64,000 nt of DNA, taken from the NCBI RefSeq assembly GCF_000745015.1, contig NZ_JQNA01000002.1, forward strand, positions 2,356,001-2,420,000, written 5' to 3'. Origin of the DNA: Burkholderia sp. 9120. GTDB lineage: Bacteria > Pseudomonadota > Gammaproteobacteria > Burkholderiales > Burkholderiaceae. The translations under genes and the position numbers were made by a program. Under the pieces are notes generated by a model. That model saw only the letters and a list, made by a program, of their open reading frames with translations, did no database searches and had not been told where the DNA came from. Below, piece by piece: positions 44,192 through 53,527 of this stretch (its first letter is position 1; each line of letters starts with the position of its first letter).

Positions 44192-45169
44192 TCAGAAACC
44201 AATAGGTTTTCGCCGATTTCCGTAGTCGAGGCGAATGTCGCCGGCTTCGATCCGATCGCGCCCGTCGATGCGCGCCGAGCCGAAGCCATTGAGAATCGCC
44301 CGGCGCATTTCGCGCGGCGACGCCGGCCTCAGCGCATCGAGCGCGCCGTCGCCGATCTGCTCGGGAAAGCGCTGCCCCCAGTTGTGCGCCGAGCGGATCT
44401 CGTCGTAGATCGATTGGGCGATGCGGCGCGCGCCCGCGTGATCCGGCGGCGGAATCTCATACACGTTCATCCGGTTCAAGATCGGCTCGGGGATCGAGCG
44501 TTCGTCGTTCGCGGTCGCGATCCAGATCACGTGCCCCGCGTTGATCGGAATCTCGGCGAATTCGTCGATGAAGGTCTGTGCCGTGTCGTGCTCCAGCAGC
44601 GCGTACAACGCGCCGAGCGGATCGTATTGTGAATCGCCGGTGGCCTTGTCGATTTCATCCACAGCAATCACGGGGTTCGCGTAGCTGCCGTTCACGAGCG
44701 CATCGAACACCTTGCCCGGCTTCGCGTTCTTCCATTGCGACGAGGCGCCCGACAGAATCCAGCCCGCCGTCAACGAACTCATCGCCACATATTGATAGGC
44801 GGTGCCGAGCAGGCGCGCCAACTGCTTCGCAAAGTGGGTCTTGCCGATGCCGGGGTCGCCGAGCAGCAGGATCGGCATCAGTTCGAGCCGGTCTTCGGTC
44901 TCGAGGCACAACGCGACCTGCTTGCGGATGTCGTCGAGCGGCGCTGAAAAGTTGGGCAGCGCGCCGATCAGATCGTCGATCGACGGCATCCGGTTCGGCT
45001 TGACGCAGAAACGCAGATTGCCGGTTTTCAGCATCTTTTCGTACATGGCGCGCAGTGCCTCGTTCGCGCCTTCGCCGAGATCGTTCAGCGCGGTCTCGAC
45101 CTGATCGAGGTCGTACACCTGACTGAAAGATGCCACGGCGATTTCCTGTTTGACCATTGCTGTTGTCAT
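44192..45169 (-). CDS. AAA+ ATPase with Lon-like AAA module
   Basis: 325 residues. Walker A GDPGIGKT (104-111), Walker B VIAVDEID (167-174), a sensor-1 segment WIATANDE and arginine-finger context EPILNRMNVYEIP. The region around DEIDKA resembles Lon's AAA domain, but no protease domain is present, so this is a stand-alone ATPase. The N-terminal 90 residues are helical and contain NLRFCVKPNRMP. Monocistronic. Partner and substrate are unknown. Confidence 0.85.
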   Translation of the reverse strand: MTTAMVKQEIAVASFSQVYDLDQVETALNDLGEGANEALRAMYEKMLKTGNLRFCVKPNRMPSIDDLIGALPNFSAPLDDIRKQVALCLETEDRLELMPILLLGDPGIGKTHFAKQLARLLGTAYQYVAMSSLTAGWILSGASSQWKNAKPGKVFDALVNGSYANPVIAVDEIDKATGDSQYDPLGALYALLEHDTAQTFIDEFAEIPINAGHVIWIATANDERSIPEPILNRMNVYEIPPPDHAGARRIAQSIYDEIRSAHNWGQRFPEQIGDGALDALRPASPREMRRAILNGFGSARIDGRDRIEAGDIRLDYGNRRKPIGF

Positions 45170-45437
45170 CGCTCACCCCGTCTGGCTGGTCTTGCTGCAG
45201 CGGCTACCGTTCGGCGCCGTTTCAAGTCCAGTGTAACGACGACATATTCGTGTGCAAGCCAGCAGTCGTGCGGCTCTGCTGCTAACAACCGGTTGTTTTC
45301 AGGGACTCAAGCCCTCAACTGAAATGCATTGTTGCTGAACCTGGCCCCGTCTGGCGTGTCAGAAAAACGTTCTGCCCATCAGGCGTAAGATGACCGTCTG
45401 TCCATGCGGGCAGGTGCAGTGACCGGAGAATGCTTCT

Positions 45438-45941
45438 ATGTGGAAAACCAGTATCCTGGCCGTGCTGCTCGGCACTTCGTTGCTCGCGAACGCGCAGCAA
45501 CGTCCGGCGCAACAGGTCGTGCAGTGGCAGTTGCAGGTCATGCGCGACGGCCAGCAGATCGACTCGTTCGACGGCACCACCACGGTCGGCCAGGCACGCA
45601 CGGATACCCATCACAAGGTGGTGCAACATAACGTCGGCTGTAAAGATCAGCCCGGCGGCAGTCTCGATCTGACGCGCACGCTGACCGTCTCGCCACTGCA
45701 GGCGGACGCGAACGAGGTCACGCTGTCGATCGAAGCGCAGGAAACGTTCGAGGAAGACGGCGCGCAGCAGACCGACACCGGCTGCAAGCTGCCGCCGCAA
45801 CCGCGTCAGGTGAGCGCGAGCCATCCGGGACTGAAAGTGGCGGCGGGCCAGTGGGCGAGCTGGACGATCGTCGACAAGAATCCGAACCTGGTCTACCGCG
45901 TGAAGGCCAGCCTCGCGAATACGGCGACCAGTGCGAACTAG
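45438..45941 (+). CDS. Small exported protein of unknown function
   Basis: 167 residues with a clear signal peptide (MWKTSILAVLLGTSLLANAQ). The mature part is beta-rich (VVQWQLQVMRDGQQIDSF, DLTRTLTVSPLQADANEVTL) and has two Cys (in VGCKDQ and TGCKLP) that could form a disulfide. GGAG precedes the ATG. I do not recognise the family. Probably periplasmic. It is followed by an EEP-family gene after 136 bp. Confidence 0.75.
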   Translation: MWKTSILAVLLGTSLLANAQQRPAQQVVQWQLQVMRDGQQIDSFDGTTTVGQARTDTHHKVVQHNVGCKDQPGGSLDLTRTLTVSPLQADANEVTLSIEAQETFEEDGAQQTDTGCKLPPQPRQVSASHPGLKVAAGQWASWTIVDKNPNLVYRVKASLANTATSAN

Positions 45942-46077
45942 CCGAGCCTCTGCGAATGAGCGTGCAAACCACTACGCGCCCACCCGAACCCATCGATACG
46001 AGCCAGGCGCGAGCAACCCGCTGGCGACACGGGCCACATTAATGAAGCCCTCAAACAGAACACGTGGATAACGCGGC

Positions 46078-46875
46078 ATGCGAAACCCCGAAGAATTGAT
46101 CCGCGAAAGCATTGCGCCGAAGGACTTCATTGCGGTGAGCTGGAACCTGCACAAGGGCCGCACACCGCTCGGCTTTCAGGCGTGGCAGGCCATGCAGCGC
46201 TGGGTGCAATCCACTCACGCGGACGCGTATTTTTTGCAGGAAGCGATGGCGCGGCGCATGCCGTCGCCGGTGCTGGCGAGCAGTTTCGGCGCACCGGTCG
46301 CCGATCCGTTGAACGACGTGTGGCATTGCCAGGCCACCGAAATCGCGCGTGCGCTGGAGCTCGAAATTGCGCTCGGGCCGAACGTGTTCAAGCCGTCGTG
46401 GCGGCACGGCAACGCGATTCTGTCGCCGCATCCGCTCGATCTCGGCGGACGTTGGGACATCTCCGCGCATCGCTTTGAAAAGCGCGGGTTGCTGGTGGCG
46501 CGAGCCACGTTCGGCGGTCATTCGGTCACGCTGCTGTGTGCGCATCTCGCGCTGACGCGCTCGGCGCGATTGCGGCAGATGAACTGGATCGCGCATTGGA
46601 TCGCGAAGGAAGCGCCCGAGGGTCCGCTGGTGCTGGCCGGCGATTTCAACGATTGGCGTAACGACTCGGTGCCGCTGTTCGGCGAGCACGGTTTGCAGGA
46701 AGTGGCGACGTTGCTCGGTGAATCGGGGCGCACGTTTCCGGCATTTTCACCGGCGCTCGCGCTGGACAAGATGTTCGTGCGCGGCATGAAGCCGATCGAA
46801 TGGATTCAGCCGACGCAGGAGACGGCGTGGCTGTCGGATCATTTGCCGTATATGGCGCGCTTGCGGGTGGAGTGA
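46078..46875 (+). CDS. Endonuclease/exonuclease/phosphatase family protein
   Basis: 265-residue EEP-fold phosphodiesterase. Conserved blocks are SWNLHKGR (about 21-28), LQEA (Glu metal ligand), CAHLALT (His), GDFNDWR (Asp/Asn) and the final SDHLP with the catalytic His. Family-normal length without signal peptide. Substrate could be nucleic acid or a phospholipid headgroup; not decidable. Ends before a strong terminator. Confidence 0.92.
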   Translation: MRNPEELIRESIAPKDFIAVSWNLHKGRTPLGFQAWQAMQRWVQSTHADAYFLQEAMARRMPSPVLASSFGAPVADPLNDVWHCQATEIARALELEIALGPNVFKPSWRHGNAILSPHPLDLGGRWDISAHRFEKRGLLVARATFGGHSVTLLCAHLALTRSARLRQMNWIAHWIAKEAPEGPLVLAGDFNDWRNDSVPLFGEHGLQEVATLLGESGRTFPAFSPALALDKMFVRGMKPIEWIQPTQETAWLSDHLPYMARLRVE

Positions 46876-46897
46876 CGCGCGGTGGTGTGAAACAAAG

Positions 46898-46929
46898 ACG
46901 GGCGACCTTATTAGGTCGCCCGTTTTTTT
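46898..46929 (+). terminator. Rho-independent terminator after the EEP gene
   Basis: ACGGGCGACC/GGTCGCCCGT stem with TTATTA-containing loop and a long T tract. Confidence 0.95.
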
Positions 46930-47008
46930 TGGCTTTGGCCACGAGCGCGTGGCGTGGTGCGTGGTGTGATGCATGGCGCGGCGTGATGCGTGGACTTGCG
47001 CCGCTCGC

Positions 47009-48004
47009 CTAGCCGCGTTGCGGCGTCCACTTCACCGTTGCAACCAGTTCCTCTCCCGCTAGCAACACACAGCCGCCCACCTGCTCACGCGGGCCGGCCG
47101 CATTGAAACAGTCCGTGGTATTCGTCACCGGTTCCACGCACAACTGCGGATCGTTGGCCGGCGCGTACACCACCATGTGATCGAACGGCGCGTCGGCGGT
47201 CATGGTCAGTTGACGGTGTTCGTCGGGCCACGCAATCGTTGCCTTGTGCGACCAGTTCGCAAAGTTATTGTCGAGATCGAACGCATCCGGCGACATACCT
47301 TCACGCAAGGCATCCACGGCGGGATGCGGGCCGAGATGCGTCGGCAGCACGTCGGCGTCGGCGTGCCACATGGCCCGCACGTCGGCCTGCACGCGAGTCG
47401 CCGCCGTGCGCGGATAGTACGGGTGATGCCCCATGCCGAACGGCATCGGCCGGTTGTCCAGGTTCTGCGCGGACAACGTGATGACCAACGCGCCGCCGCT
47501 CAGCGCAATGCGCTGCTGCGCGCGATAGCGAAACGGCCAGTCGCCGGGAATCCGCGCATCCGGTTCGTGTTCGAAATGCAAGTCCACCGAGCTTTCCGTG
47601 CGCGCGCCGACTCGCCACGGATGCCGCCACGCATTCCCGTGCAGCGCATGCGCAAAGCGCGTGTCGTTGCCGGCGAGATCGATCGTGACACCGTCGAACT
47701 CGAAGCGCGCGTCGCGAATCCGGTTGCAATAGGGGAGCAGCGGAAAGCTCGCCATCCGCAGCGGATCGCGTTCGGTGAACGCCGCCGATGTCGCCGGCCG
47801 CAGCCAATGCAATGGACCATCGGGCGTGACTTCGTAAAACGCGGCGAGCGCGCCGCCCACTTTGGGCGCAAGCACCGCGCGCAAGGACCCGGCTTGCAAC
47901 GTCACAAGCGTGGGCGCAATGGCAGGATCGTCGAGCCACGCAAGCTCGTTAGGCGCCGCCGCCGTCGCGAGCGGCCGGTTCGAGTTCAGGGAAACGTCGC
48001 GCAT
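47009..48004 (-). CDS. Aldose 1-epimerase (GalM-like)
   Basis: 331-residue galactose-mutarotase-fold protein. LLPYCNRIRDARFEFDG and HALHGNAWRHPW match the N-terminal signature, the catalytic His is in FGMGHHPYYP, and the catalytic Glu in LCVEPVTN. It interconverts alpha and beta anomers of an aldose. Divergent from the LacI gene, with a TTATTAGTAATAA operator in the shared region, so it belongs to the sugar-import regulon at 48.3-54.5 kb. Confidence 0.9.
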   Translation of the reverse strand: MRDVSLNSNRPLATAAAPNELAWLDDPAIAPTLVTLQAGSLRAVLAPKVGGALAAFYEVTPDGPLHWLRPATSAAFTERDPLRMASFPLLPYCNRIRDARFEFDGVTIDLAGNDTRFAHALHGNAWRHPWRVGARTESSVDLHFEHEPDARIPGDWPFRYRAQQRIALSGGALVITLSAQNLDNRPMPFGMGHHPYYPRTAATRVQADVRAMWHADADVLPTHLGPHPAVDALREGMSPDAFDLDNNFANWSHKATIAWPDEHRQLTMTADAPFDHMVVYAPANDPQLCVEPVTNTTDCFNAAGPREQVGGCVLLAGEELVATVKWTPQRG

Positions 48005-48148
48005 GATCAGAAAAGGCGGGGCCTCGGACGAAGGCCGGCAGCAACGCGCATCGCTTGTCTCCTGTAGCGTGCCGCGCACTGCGCGCGGCCGGCGGACCCT
48101 GGAAGTCCGCGCGACCGAGAATCGCACGCCAAAGCGGATCGGTCAATA

Positions 48149-48161
48149 TTATTAGTAATAA
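48149..48161. promoter_or_regulatory. LacI-type operator O1 (perfect palindrome)
   Basis: TTATTAGTAATAA, 144 bp upstream of the aldose 1-epimerase start and in the divergent region with the lacI-like gene. It shares ATATTATTAGT with the two other sites. Confidence 0.75.
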
Positions 48162-48235
48162 ATTCACCAAAACACTGCCCTCATACGCGCATCACGCATT
48201 CCCAAATGGCGGGTTAGCGTGCGTTGCCGCGCACA

Positions 48236-48249
48236 TATTATTAGTGGTA
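48236..48249. promoter_or_regulatory. LacI-type operator O2
   Basis: TATTATTAGTGGTA, about 65 bp before the LacI-family start codon; half-palindromic version of O1. Confidence 0.65.
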
Positions 48250-48312
48250 CCGTCAGCACCACAATGCCTCGGCATGCTCCCGCTTTAGCGCCGCTGCAGT
48301 GCGGCCCGCACA

Positions 48313-49395
48313 ATGAAAAAATCGACTCAACGCCGTCCCACCATGACCGACATCGCCAAGCTCACCGGCGTGTCGCAATCCACTGTCTCGCTGGTGCTGA
48401 ACAACGCCACCGGCGCGAAGTTTTCCGAGGCCACCCGCACCAAGGTGCTGAAGGCCGCGCATGACCTCGGCTACCGCTTGTCGCTGCGCGAGGCGGTGCC
48501 GGCCTCGGCCGACGACCGCAATCTGATCGTCTATCTCGCCGACGAGATTTCCACCAGCCCGCATCCGGTCGTCAACGTCGACGGCGCGCGCGACGCGGCC
48601 TACGCAGCCGGCAAGATGCTGGCAGTCTATTCGACGCACGGCAACGCGGACATCGAAAAGCAGGTGCTCGACACGACGCTGTCCAACCCGCATGTGTTCG
48701 GCGTGATCTACGCGACCGTCTACACGCGCAAGGTGACGCTGCCGGCCGCGCTGTCGCAGGTGCCGACCGTGCTGCTGAACTGCTATACGAGCGAAGGCGG
48801 CGTGTCGTCGGTCGTGCCGGCCGAAGTCGCCGGCGGTCATCTGGCGACCGACTATCTGCTGCAGTCCGGGCACCGGCGCATCGGCTATATCAACGGCGAA
48901 CCGTGGCAGGACGCGTCGAAAGACCGTCTCAAAGGCTATCGCACGGCGCTCGCCACCGCCGACCTGCCGTACGCACCGGAACTGGTGCGCGACGGCGACT
49001 GGAGCTCGGGCCTCGGCTTCGAACTGGCGCTCTCGCTGATGCGCGAAACCAATCCGCCCACCGCGATTTTCTGCGCCAACGACCTGACCGCGCTCGGCGC
49101 GATCGAAGCCTTGAAGCAACTCGGCCTGCGCGTGCCCGAAGACGTCTCGGTGCTCGGCTACGACGACCAGGAAATCGCCCGCCACACGCACCCGCCGCTC
49201 TCGACCGTCGTGCTGCCGAACTACGAGCTAGGCCGCTGGGCGGTCGAAACCCTGCTGCAGGAAGAACAGAACCGCGCGGCCGGCGCGCCGGTGCGGCATC
49301 GCATGGTGAAGCTCGATGGACCACTCGTCGAACGTGCGTCGGTCAGGGTAATTACCGAGGCAAAAAGGCCAGCAATTAATATTATTAGTGATTGA
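48313..49395 (+). CDS. LacI-family transcriptional regulator
   Basis: 360 residues. N-terminal LacI HTH (about 10-58: TMTDIAKLTGVSQSTVSLVLN and TRTKVLKAAHDLGYR), then a periplasmic-binding-protein-like sensor domain (about 68-345). The sensor has VIYATVYTR, RRIGYINGEPWQDASKDRLKGY and AIFCANDLTALGAIEAL. Lies directly upstream of the sugar ABC transporter genes in the same direction. Matching operators lie before itself, before aldose epimerase and before the transporter, so it is almost certainly the local repressor. Inducer is probably the imported aldose. Confidence 0.95.
   Translation: MKKSTQRRPTMTDIAKLTGVSQSTVSLVLNNATGAKFSEATRTKVLKAAHDLGYRLSLREAVPASADDRNLIVYLADEISTSPHPVVNVDGARDAAYAAGKMLAVYSTHGNADIEKQVLDTTLSNPHVFGVIYATVYTRKVTLPAALSQVPTVLLNCYTSEGGVSSVVPAEVAGGHLATDYLLQSGHRRIGYINGEPWQDASKDRLKGYRTALATADLPYAPELVRDGDWSSGLGFELALSLMRETNPPTAIFCANDLTALGAIEALKQLGLRVPEDVSVLGYDDQEIARHTHPPLSTVVLPNYELGRWAVETLLQEEQNRAAGAPVRHRMVKLDGPLVERASVRVITEAKRPAINIISD
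49379..49390. promoter_or_regulatory. LacI-type operator O3 before the transporter operon
   Basis: ATATTATTAGTG straddles the last codons of the regulator gene and abuts the -35 box of the transporter promoter. Confidence 0.75.
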
Positions 49396-49421
49396 CCGAT
49401 AATAATTCCGAGTGGAATAAT
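49392..49421 (+). promoter_or_regulatory. Sigma70-type promoter of the sugar ABC operon
   Basis: TTGACC (49392-49397), 18-bp spacer, AATAAT (49416-49421), 92 bp before the binding-protein start. Operator O3 lies immediately upstream and a partial mirror copy (AATAAT, 49401-49406) falls in the spacer, so repressor binding would block polymerase. Confidence 0.65.
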
Positions 49422-49512
49422 CGGCACGTCCGGTTGTGGCGGAACAGCGTCGGCCGGCAGGAGAAACACAAAAAGCAAATACAACCTACCTCACCAGGTA
49501 CTGGAGGAAGAC

Positions 49513-50532
49513 ATGGCGTCGCTCAACACGCAGTCGCGCGCTCACGTGCGCAAGCAGCAGATTCGTCCGCTGGCGGGTTCGCTGCTGGCTCTGGCAATCG
49601 GTTTCGGCGTCGCCACCGCGCACGCCGACGACGCGTTGCCGAAGTTGCCCACCAAGACTCCGCTAAAGGTCGGCTTCGCGCAGACCGAAAGCAACAATCC
49701 GTGGCGTCTCGCGGAAACCAAGAGCTTCAAGGACATCGCGGCAAAGTGCGGCTGGCAGATGGTCATGACCGACGCCAACGGCTCCAACTCCAAACAGGTT
49801 TCCGACATTCAAAGCATGATCGCGCAGCACGTCGATCTGCTGGTGTTCCCGCCGCGTGAGGAAAAGCCGCTCGCACCGATCGTGCTGCAGGCTAAAAAGG
49901 CCGGCATTCCGGTGATTCTGGTCGACCGCGACGTCGATCAATCGGTTGCCAAGGCGGGCCGCGACTACATCACGTTCATCGGTTCGGACTTCATCGATCA
50001 GGGGCATCGCGCCGCTGACTGGCTGGTCAAGGCGACCGGCGGCAAGGCGAAGATCATCGAACTCGAAGGCACCACCGGCGCGTCTGCCGCGAACGATCGC
50101 AAGAAGGGTTTCGACGAAGTCATCGCGAAGAATCCGGGCATGACGATCATCGCGTCGCAAAGCGGCGACTTCGCGCGCGACAAGGGTCGTCAGGTGATGG
50201 AAACGCTGTTGCAGGCGCATCCGGACGTCACGGCGGTCTACGCGCATAACGACGAAATGGCGCTCGGCGCAATCGCCGCGATCAAGGCGGCCGGCAAGCA
50301 GCCGGGCAAGGATATCCAGATCGTCACGATCGACGGCACCAAGGGCGGCATGGATGCGATCGCCGCCGGCGAACTCGGCGCGAGCGTGCAGTCGAGCCCG
50401 TTCTTCGGCCCGCTCGCCTGCGACGTCGCGCAGCGTTACGCGAAGGGTGAAAAGGTGCCGACGTGGGTGAAGGTATCCGACCGTTTCTACGACAAGAGCA
50501 ACGTGCAGCAGAACATGCAGTACGGCTATTGA
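49513..50532 (+). CDS. ytfQ: Sugar ABC transporter substrate-binding protein (YtfQ-like)
   Basis: 339-residue type I binding protein. Signal peptide with an extended n-region, cleaved near AHADD (about 37). LKVGFAQTESNNPWR, VFPPREEKPLAPIVLQAKKAGIPVILVDRDVD and AHNDEMALGAIAAIKAAG are typical of the ribose/galactofuranose group, closest in pattern to YtfQ. GGAGG before the ATG. First gene of an importer operon. A hairpin after its stop probably raises its level above the membrane subunits. Confidence 0.92.
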   Translation: MASLNTQSRAHVRKQQIRPLAGSLLALAIGFGVATAHADDALPKLPTKTPLKVGFAQTESNNPWRLAETKSFKDIAAKCGWQMVMTDANGSNSKQVSDIQSMIAQHVDLLVFPPREEKPLAPIVLQAKKAGIPVILVDRDVDQSVAKAGRDYITFIGSDFIDQGHRAADWLVKATGGKAKIIELEGTTGASAANDRKKGFDEVIAKNPGMTIIASQSGDFARDKGRQVMETLLQAHPDVTAVYAHNDEMALGAIAAIKAAGKQPGKDIQIVTIDGTKGGMDAIAAGELGASVQSSPFFGPLACDVAQRYAKGEKVPTWVKVSDRFYDKSNVQQNMQYGY

Positions 50533-50547
50533 TTGATGGTTGACGGT

Positions 50548-50694
50548 GAAGCCTCCTGCAGCCTGGGAGGCTTCCTCGAAACAGCGTTGCAGCAGGACGT
50601 CATCCGCCTTTGAAAACCGTCTCCTCGGCGGGCGGTTGACGGGAAGGGTTCGAAGCGACGCGCCCGTGCCCGCACGGACCGTCGCTTCGCTTTT
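50548..50694 (+). terminator. Two intercistronic hairpins between ytfQ and ytfR
   Basis: GAAGCCTCC/GGAGGCTTC (50548-50574), and CGAAGCGAC/GTCGCTTCG (50651-50689) followed by CTTTTATG. The second is a weak terminator, the first a likely 3'-end stabiliser. They would give excess binding protein over ATPase, a common need in ABC operons. Confidence 0.55.
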
Positions 50695-50826
50695 ATGCGG
50701 CGTAGCATGATTCGGCGAGGTCGCTGCAAAGCGCTTCCGCCTGCAGCGCGCGTCAACTGCCGTGCAGTCCGCGCGGATCGTCGCAGACCGTGCAGCACTC
50801 GCAGCACATGCATCAGGAGGACACCC

Positions 50827-52461
50827 GTGACGCCATCCGCCACGCAGCCGCCAGACTCTCCCCTCAACGTTTCGCCGCTGCTCGAGATGCAGGACATCGG
50901 CATCAGCTTCGGCGGCGTGCCTGCCTTGCGCGGCGCCAACCTGAGCGTCGCGGCCGGTGAAGTGCACGCGCTGATCGGCCAGAACGGCGCCGGCAAATCG
51001 ACCATGATCAAGATCCTGACCGGCGCCTATCGGCGCGGCTCGGGCAGCGTGCGCTTCGAAGGCCGCGAGGTCGATTTCCGCACGCCGAAACTGGCGCGCG
51101 AAGCCGGCATCAGCACGATCTATCAGGAGATCAATCTGGTGCCGTTCCGCTCGGTAGCGGAAAACATTTTCCTCGGCCGCGAACCGCGCCGGTTCGGTCT
51201 GATCGATTGGCGCGCGGTGCAGCACCGCGCCGCCGCGCTGCTCGAATCGTTCGGCTTGCAGATCGACGTGAAGAAACCGGTGGCCAGCTATTCGACCGCG
51301 ATCCAGCAGATGGTGGCGCTGGCGCGCGCGGTATCGGCGGACGCCCGGATGGTCATCATGGACGAGTCCACCTCGTCGCTCGATGAACGCGAAGTGGAGC
51401 TGCTGTTCACGGTGGTGCGCAAACTGCGCGACGACGGCCGCGCGGTGATTTTCGTGTCGCACCGGCTCGACGAACTCTATGCGCTGTGCGACCGCGTCAC
51501 CGTGATGCGCGACGGCCAGACGGTCGCGCAAAGCACGATGGCCGATATGGACAAACTGCAGCTCGTCACGACGATGCTCGGCCGCACGCTCGCCGCCGTC
51601 GTGCAGGACGACACCTCGGCCCGCGAAGCGAACCTCGCGCGCCGCGGCAAGCAGGCGCTGGCCGCCATCAATCTGAGCGCACCGCCGAAAGTGAGCGACG
51701 TCTCGCTGCAGGTGCATGCGGGCGAAGCGGTCGGCCTCGCGGGCCTGCTCGGTTCGGGCCGCACCGAAACCATGCGGCTGATGTTCGGCGCCGATCCGCT
51801 GGAGCAAGGCTCGCTGTCGCTCAACGGCGAAACCGTCACGCTGAAGTCGCCGCAAGACGCGATCGCGCGTGGGCTCGCGTATCTCACCGAAGACCGCAAG
51901 GCCGAAGGCATCGTCCCCGAACTGTCGGTACGCGACAACCTCACCCTGGTCTGTCTGCGCACGCTCACCCGAAACGGCATCGTCGACGTGAAGAAGCAGC
52001 AGGCGATCGTCGACCGTTTCATCGCGTCGCTCGGCATCAAACTGCGCTCCGCCGATCAACCGATCCGCGAACTGTCCGGCGGCAATCAGCAGAAGGTGCT
52101 GCTCGCGCGCTGGCTCGCCGCCGAGCCGTCGCTGCTGCTGCTCGACGAACCGACGCGCGGCATCGATGTCGGCGCTAAAGCGGACGTCGCGAAGATCGTG
52201 CGCGAGTTGCGCGACGCGGGACTCGGCGTGCTGCTGTCGGCCTCGGAACTGGAAGAGCTGACCGCCGTTGCCGATCGCGCGGTGGTGATCCGCGACGGCC
52301 GCACCGTCGCCGAACTGAACGGCGCCGACATGAGCGAGACCGCGATCATGGACGCCATCGCCTACGGCAGCGAAGGCCATTCGCAACTGGCCGACGCCGC
52401 GCAAACGGCGAACGCCGCCCATATCGAAGACGCGTTGGAGGGCGACCGTCATGGCGCTTAA
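50827..52461 (+). CDS. ytfR: Sugar ABC transporter ATPase, two nucleotide-binding domains (YtfR-like)
   Basis: 544 residues with tandem ABC cassettes, as in RbsA/MglA/YtfR. The first has Walker A GQNGAGKST (about 55-63) and Walker B VIMDEST. The second has a degenerate Walker A (GLLGSGRTE) but a good signature LSGGNQQKVLLARWL and Walker B LLLDEPTRGID, the usual asymmetry. GTG start with GGAGG 6 bases upstream. Overlaps the permease gene by 11 bp. Confidence 0.94.
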   Translation: MTPSATQPPDSPLNVSPLLEMQDIGISFGGVPALRGANLSVAAGEVHALIGQNGAGKSTMIKILTGAYRRGSGSVRFEGREVDFRTPKLAREAGISTIYQEINLVPFRSVAENIFLGREPRRFGLIDWRAVQHRAAALLESFGLQIDVKKPVASYSTAIQQMVALARAVSADARMVIMDESTSSLDEREVELLFTVVRKLRDDGRAVIFVSHRLDELYALCDRVTVMRDGQTVAQSTMADMDKLQLVTTMLGRTLAAVVQDDTSAREANLARRGKQALAAINLSAPPKVSDVSLQVHAGEAVGLAGLLGSGRTETMRLMFGADPLEQGSLSLNGETVTLKSPQDAIARGLAYLTEDRKAEGIVPELSVRDNLTLVCLRTLTRNGIVDVKKQQAIVDRFIASLGIKLRSADQPIRELSGGNQQKVLLARWLAAEPSLLLLDEPTRGIDVGAKADVAKIVRELRDAGLGVLLSASELEELTAVADRAVVIRDGRTVAELNGADMSETAIMDAIAYGSEGHSQLADAAQTANAAHIEDALEGDRHGA

Positions 52462-53488
52462 GCTGCACACCGAATCGTTGCATACCGAACCGCGCCACGG
52501 CGAAAGCGCCGCGCAAATCAGCGCCGCGCCGCGCGTCAAAGCGGCCAGCACCGTGCAGAAATGGCGGCGCCTCGCGATGCAGCGCGAAGTCATCGTGCTG
52601 CTCGCCATGGTGCTGTTCAATCTGATCTTCACCCCGCACTTCTGGTCGCTGCAAACCTTCAACGTCAACATGACGCAGGTCGTAACGATCGTGATCGTCG
52701 GCATCGGCATGACGCTGGTGGTGGCGACGGGCGGCATCGATCTGTCGGTGGGCGCGTCGATGGCGATTTCCGGCGCGCTCGCGCCGATGCTGTTCCTGAA
52801 CATCGCCGGACCCGCCGGCATTGCGCTCGCGTTCGTGCTGCCGGTGCTGGCCGCCGCGTTGTGCGGCGTGTTCAACGGCTGGCTCGTGACGCGGCTCGCT
52901 GTGCAGCCGATTGTCGCGACACTGGTGCTGTTCATCGCCGGACGCGGCATTGCGCAGGTCGTCACCGACGGCAGCCTGCAAGCGTTCAACACGCCCGCGT
53001 TCCAGTGGATCGCGCTCGGCAAGGTGGCGGGCGTGCCGTTCCAGGTGCTGCTGATGCTGGCGCTGGTCGCCGTGTTCGTGTGGGTCGTGCGTAAAACGCT
53101 GTTCGGCCAGTATCTGCTGATCACCGGCGGCAACGAAAAGGCCGCGTATCTGTGCGGCGTGCCGACCGCCACCGTCAAGTTGATCGCCTACACGCTGTGT
53201 GCGGCGCTCGCAGGCCTCGCGGGGCTGATTTCGATCTCGGTGAATTCGTCTTCCGATGCGAACGTGGTCGGGCTCGGTGTCGAACTCGATGCGATCGCGG
53301 CGGTGGCCGTCGGCGGTACGGCGTTGACGGGCGGCAAGGCGTATATCGGCGGCACGCTGATCGGCGCGCTGATCATCCAGTTGCTGCGCTACACGCTGCT
53401 CGCGCACGGCATTCCCGATGCGGCGGCGCTGGTGGTGAAGGCCGGCATCATCGTCGCGGCGGTGTATGTGCAGCGGCGTTCGCGCTGA
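52451..53488 (+). CDS. ytfT: Sugar ABC transporter permease (YtfT-like)
   Basis: 345-residue BPD_transp_2 permease with about 8-10 helices. N-terminal cytoplasmic extension of about 40 residues, then MVLFNLIFTPHF and the signature VVATGGIDLSVGASMAISGA, ending with AVAVGGTALTGGKAYIGGTLIGALII. Coupled by overlap to the ATPase. It pairs with the second permease as a heterodimer. Confidence 0.93.
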   Translation: MALKLHTESLHTEPRHGESAAQISAAPRVKAASTVQKWRRLAMQREVIVLLAMVLFNLIFTPHFWSLQTFNVNMTQVVTIVIVGIGMTLVVATGGIDLSVGASMAISGALAPMLFLNIAGPAGIALAFVLPVLAAALCGVFNGWLVTRLAVQPIVATLVLFIAGRGIAQVVTDGSLQAFNTPAFQWIALGKVAGVPFQVLLMLALVAVFVWVVRKTLFGQYLLITGGNEKAAYLCGVPTATVKLIAYTLCAALAGLAGLISISVNSSSDANVVGLGVELDAIAAVAVGGTALTGGKAYIGGTLIGALIIQLLRYTLLAHGIPDAAALVVKAGIIVAAVYVQRRSR

Positions 53489-53527
53489 ACCGCAAGACAA
53501 GGCAAGGACTCTCCCGGACTCGATGCG

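Noticed and set aside
49663..53178. Very long minus-strand open frame opposite the sugar ABC operon (over 1100 codons)
   Set aside because: It is antisense to genes with clear families, has Arg/His/Asp-rich composition typical of GC-rich shadow frames, and shows no domain.
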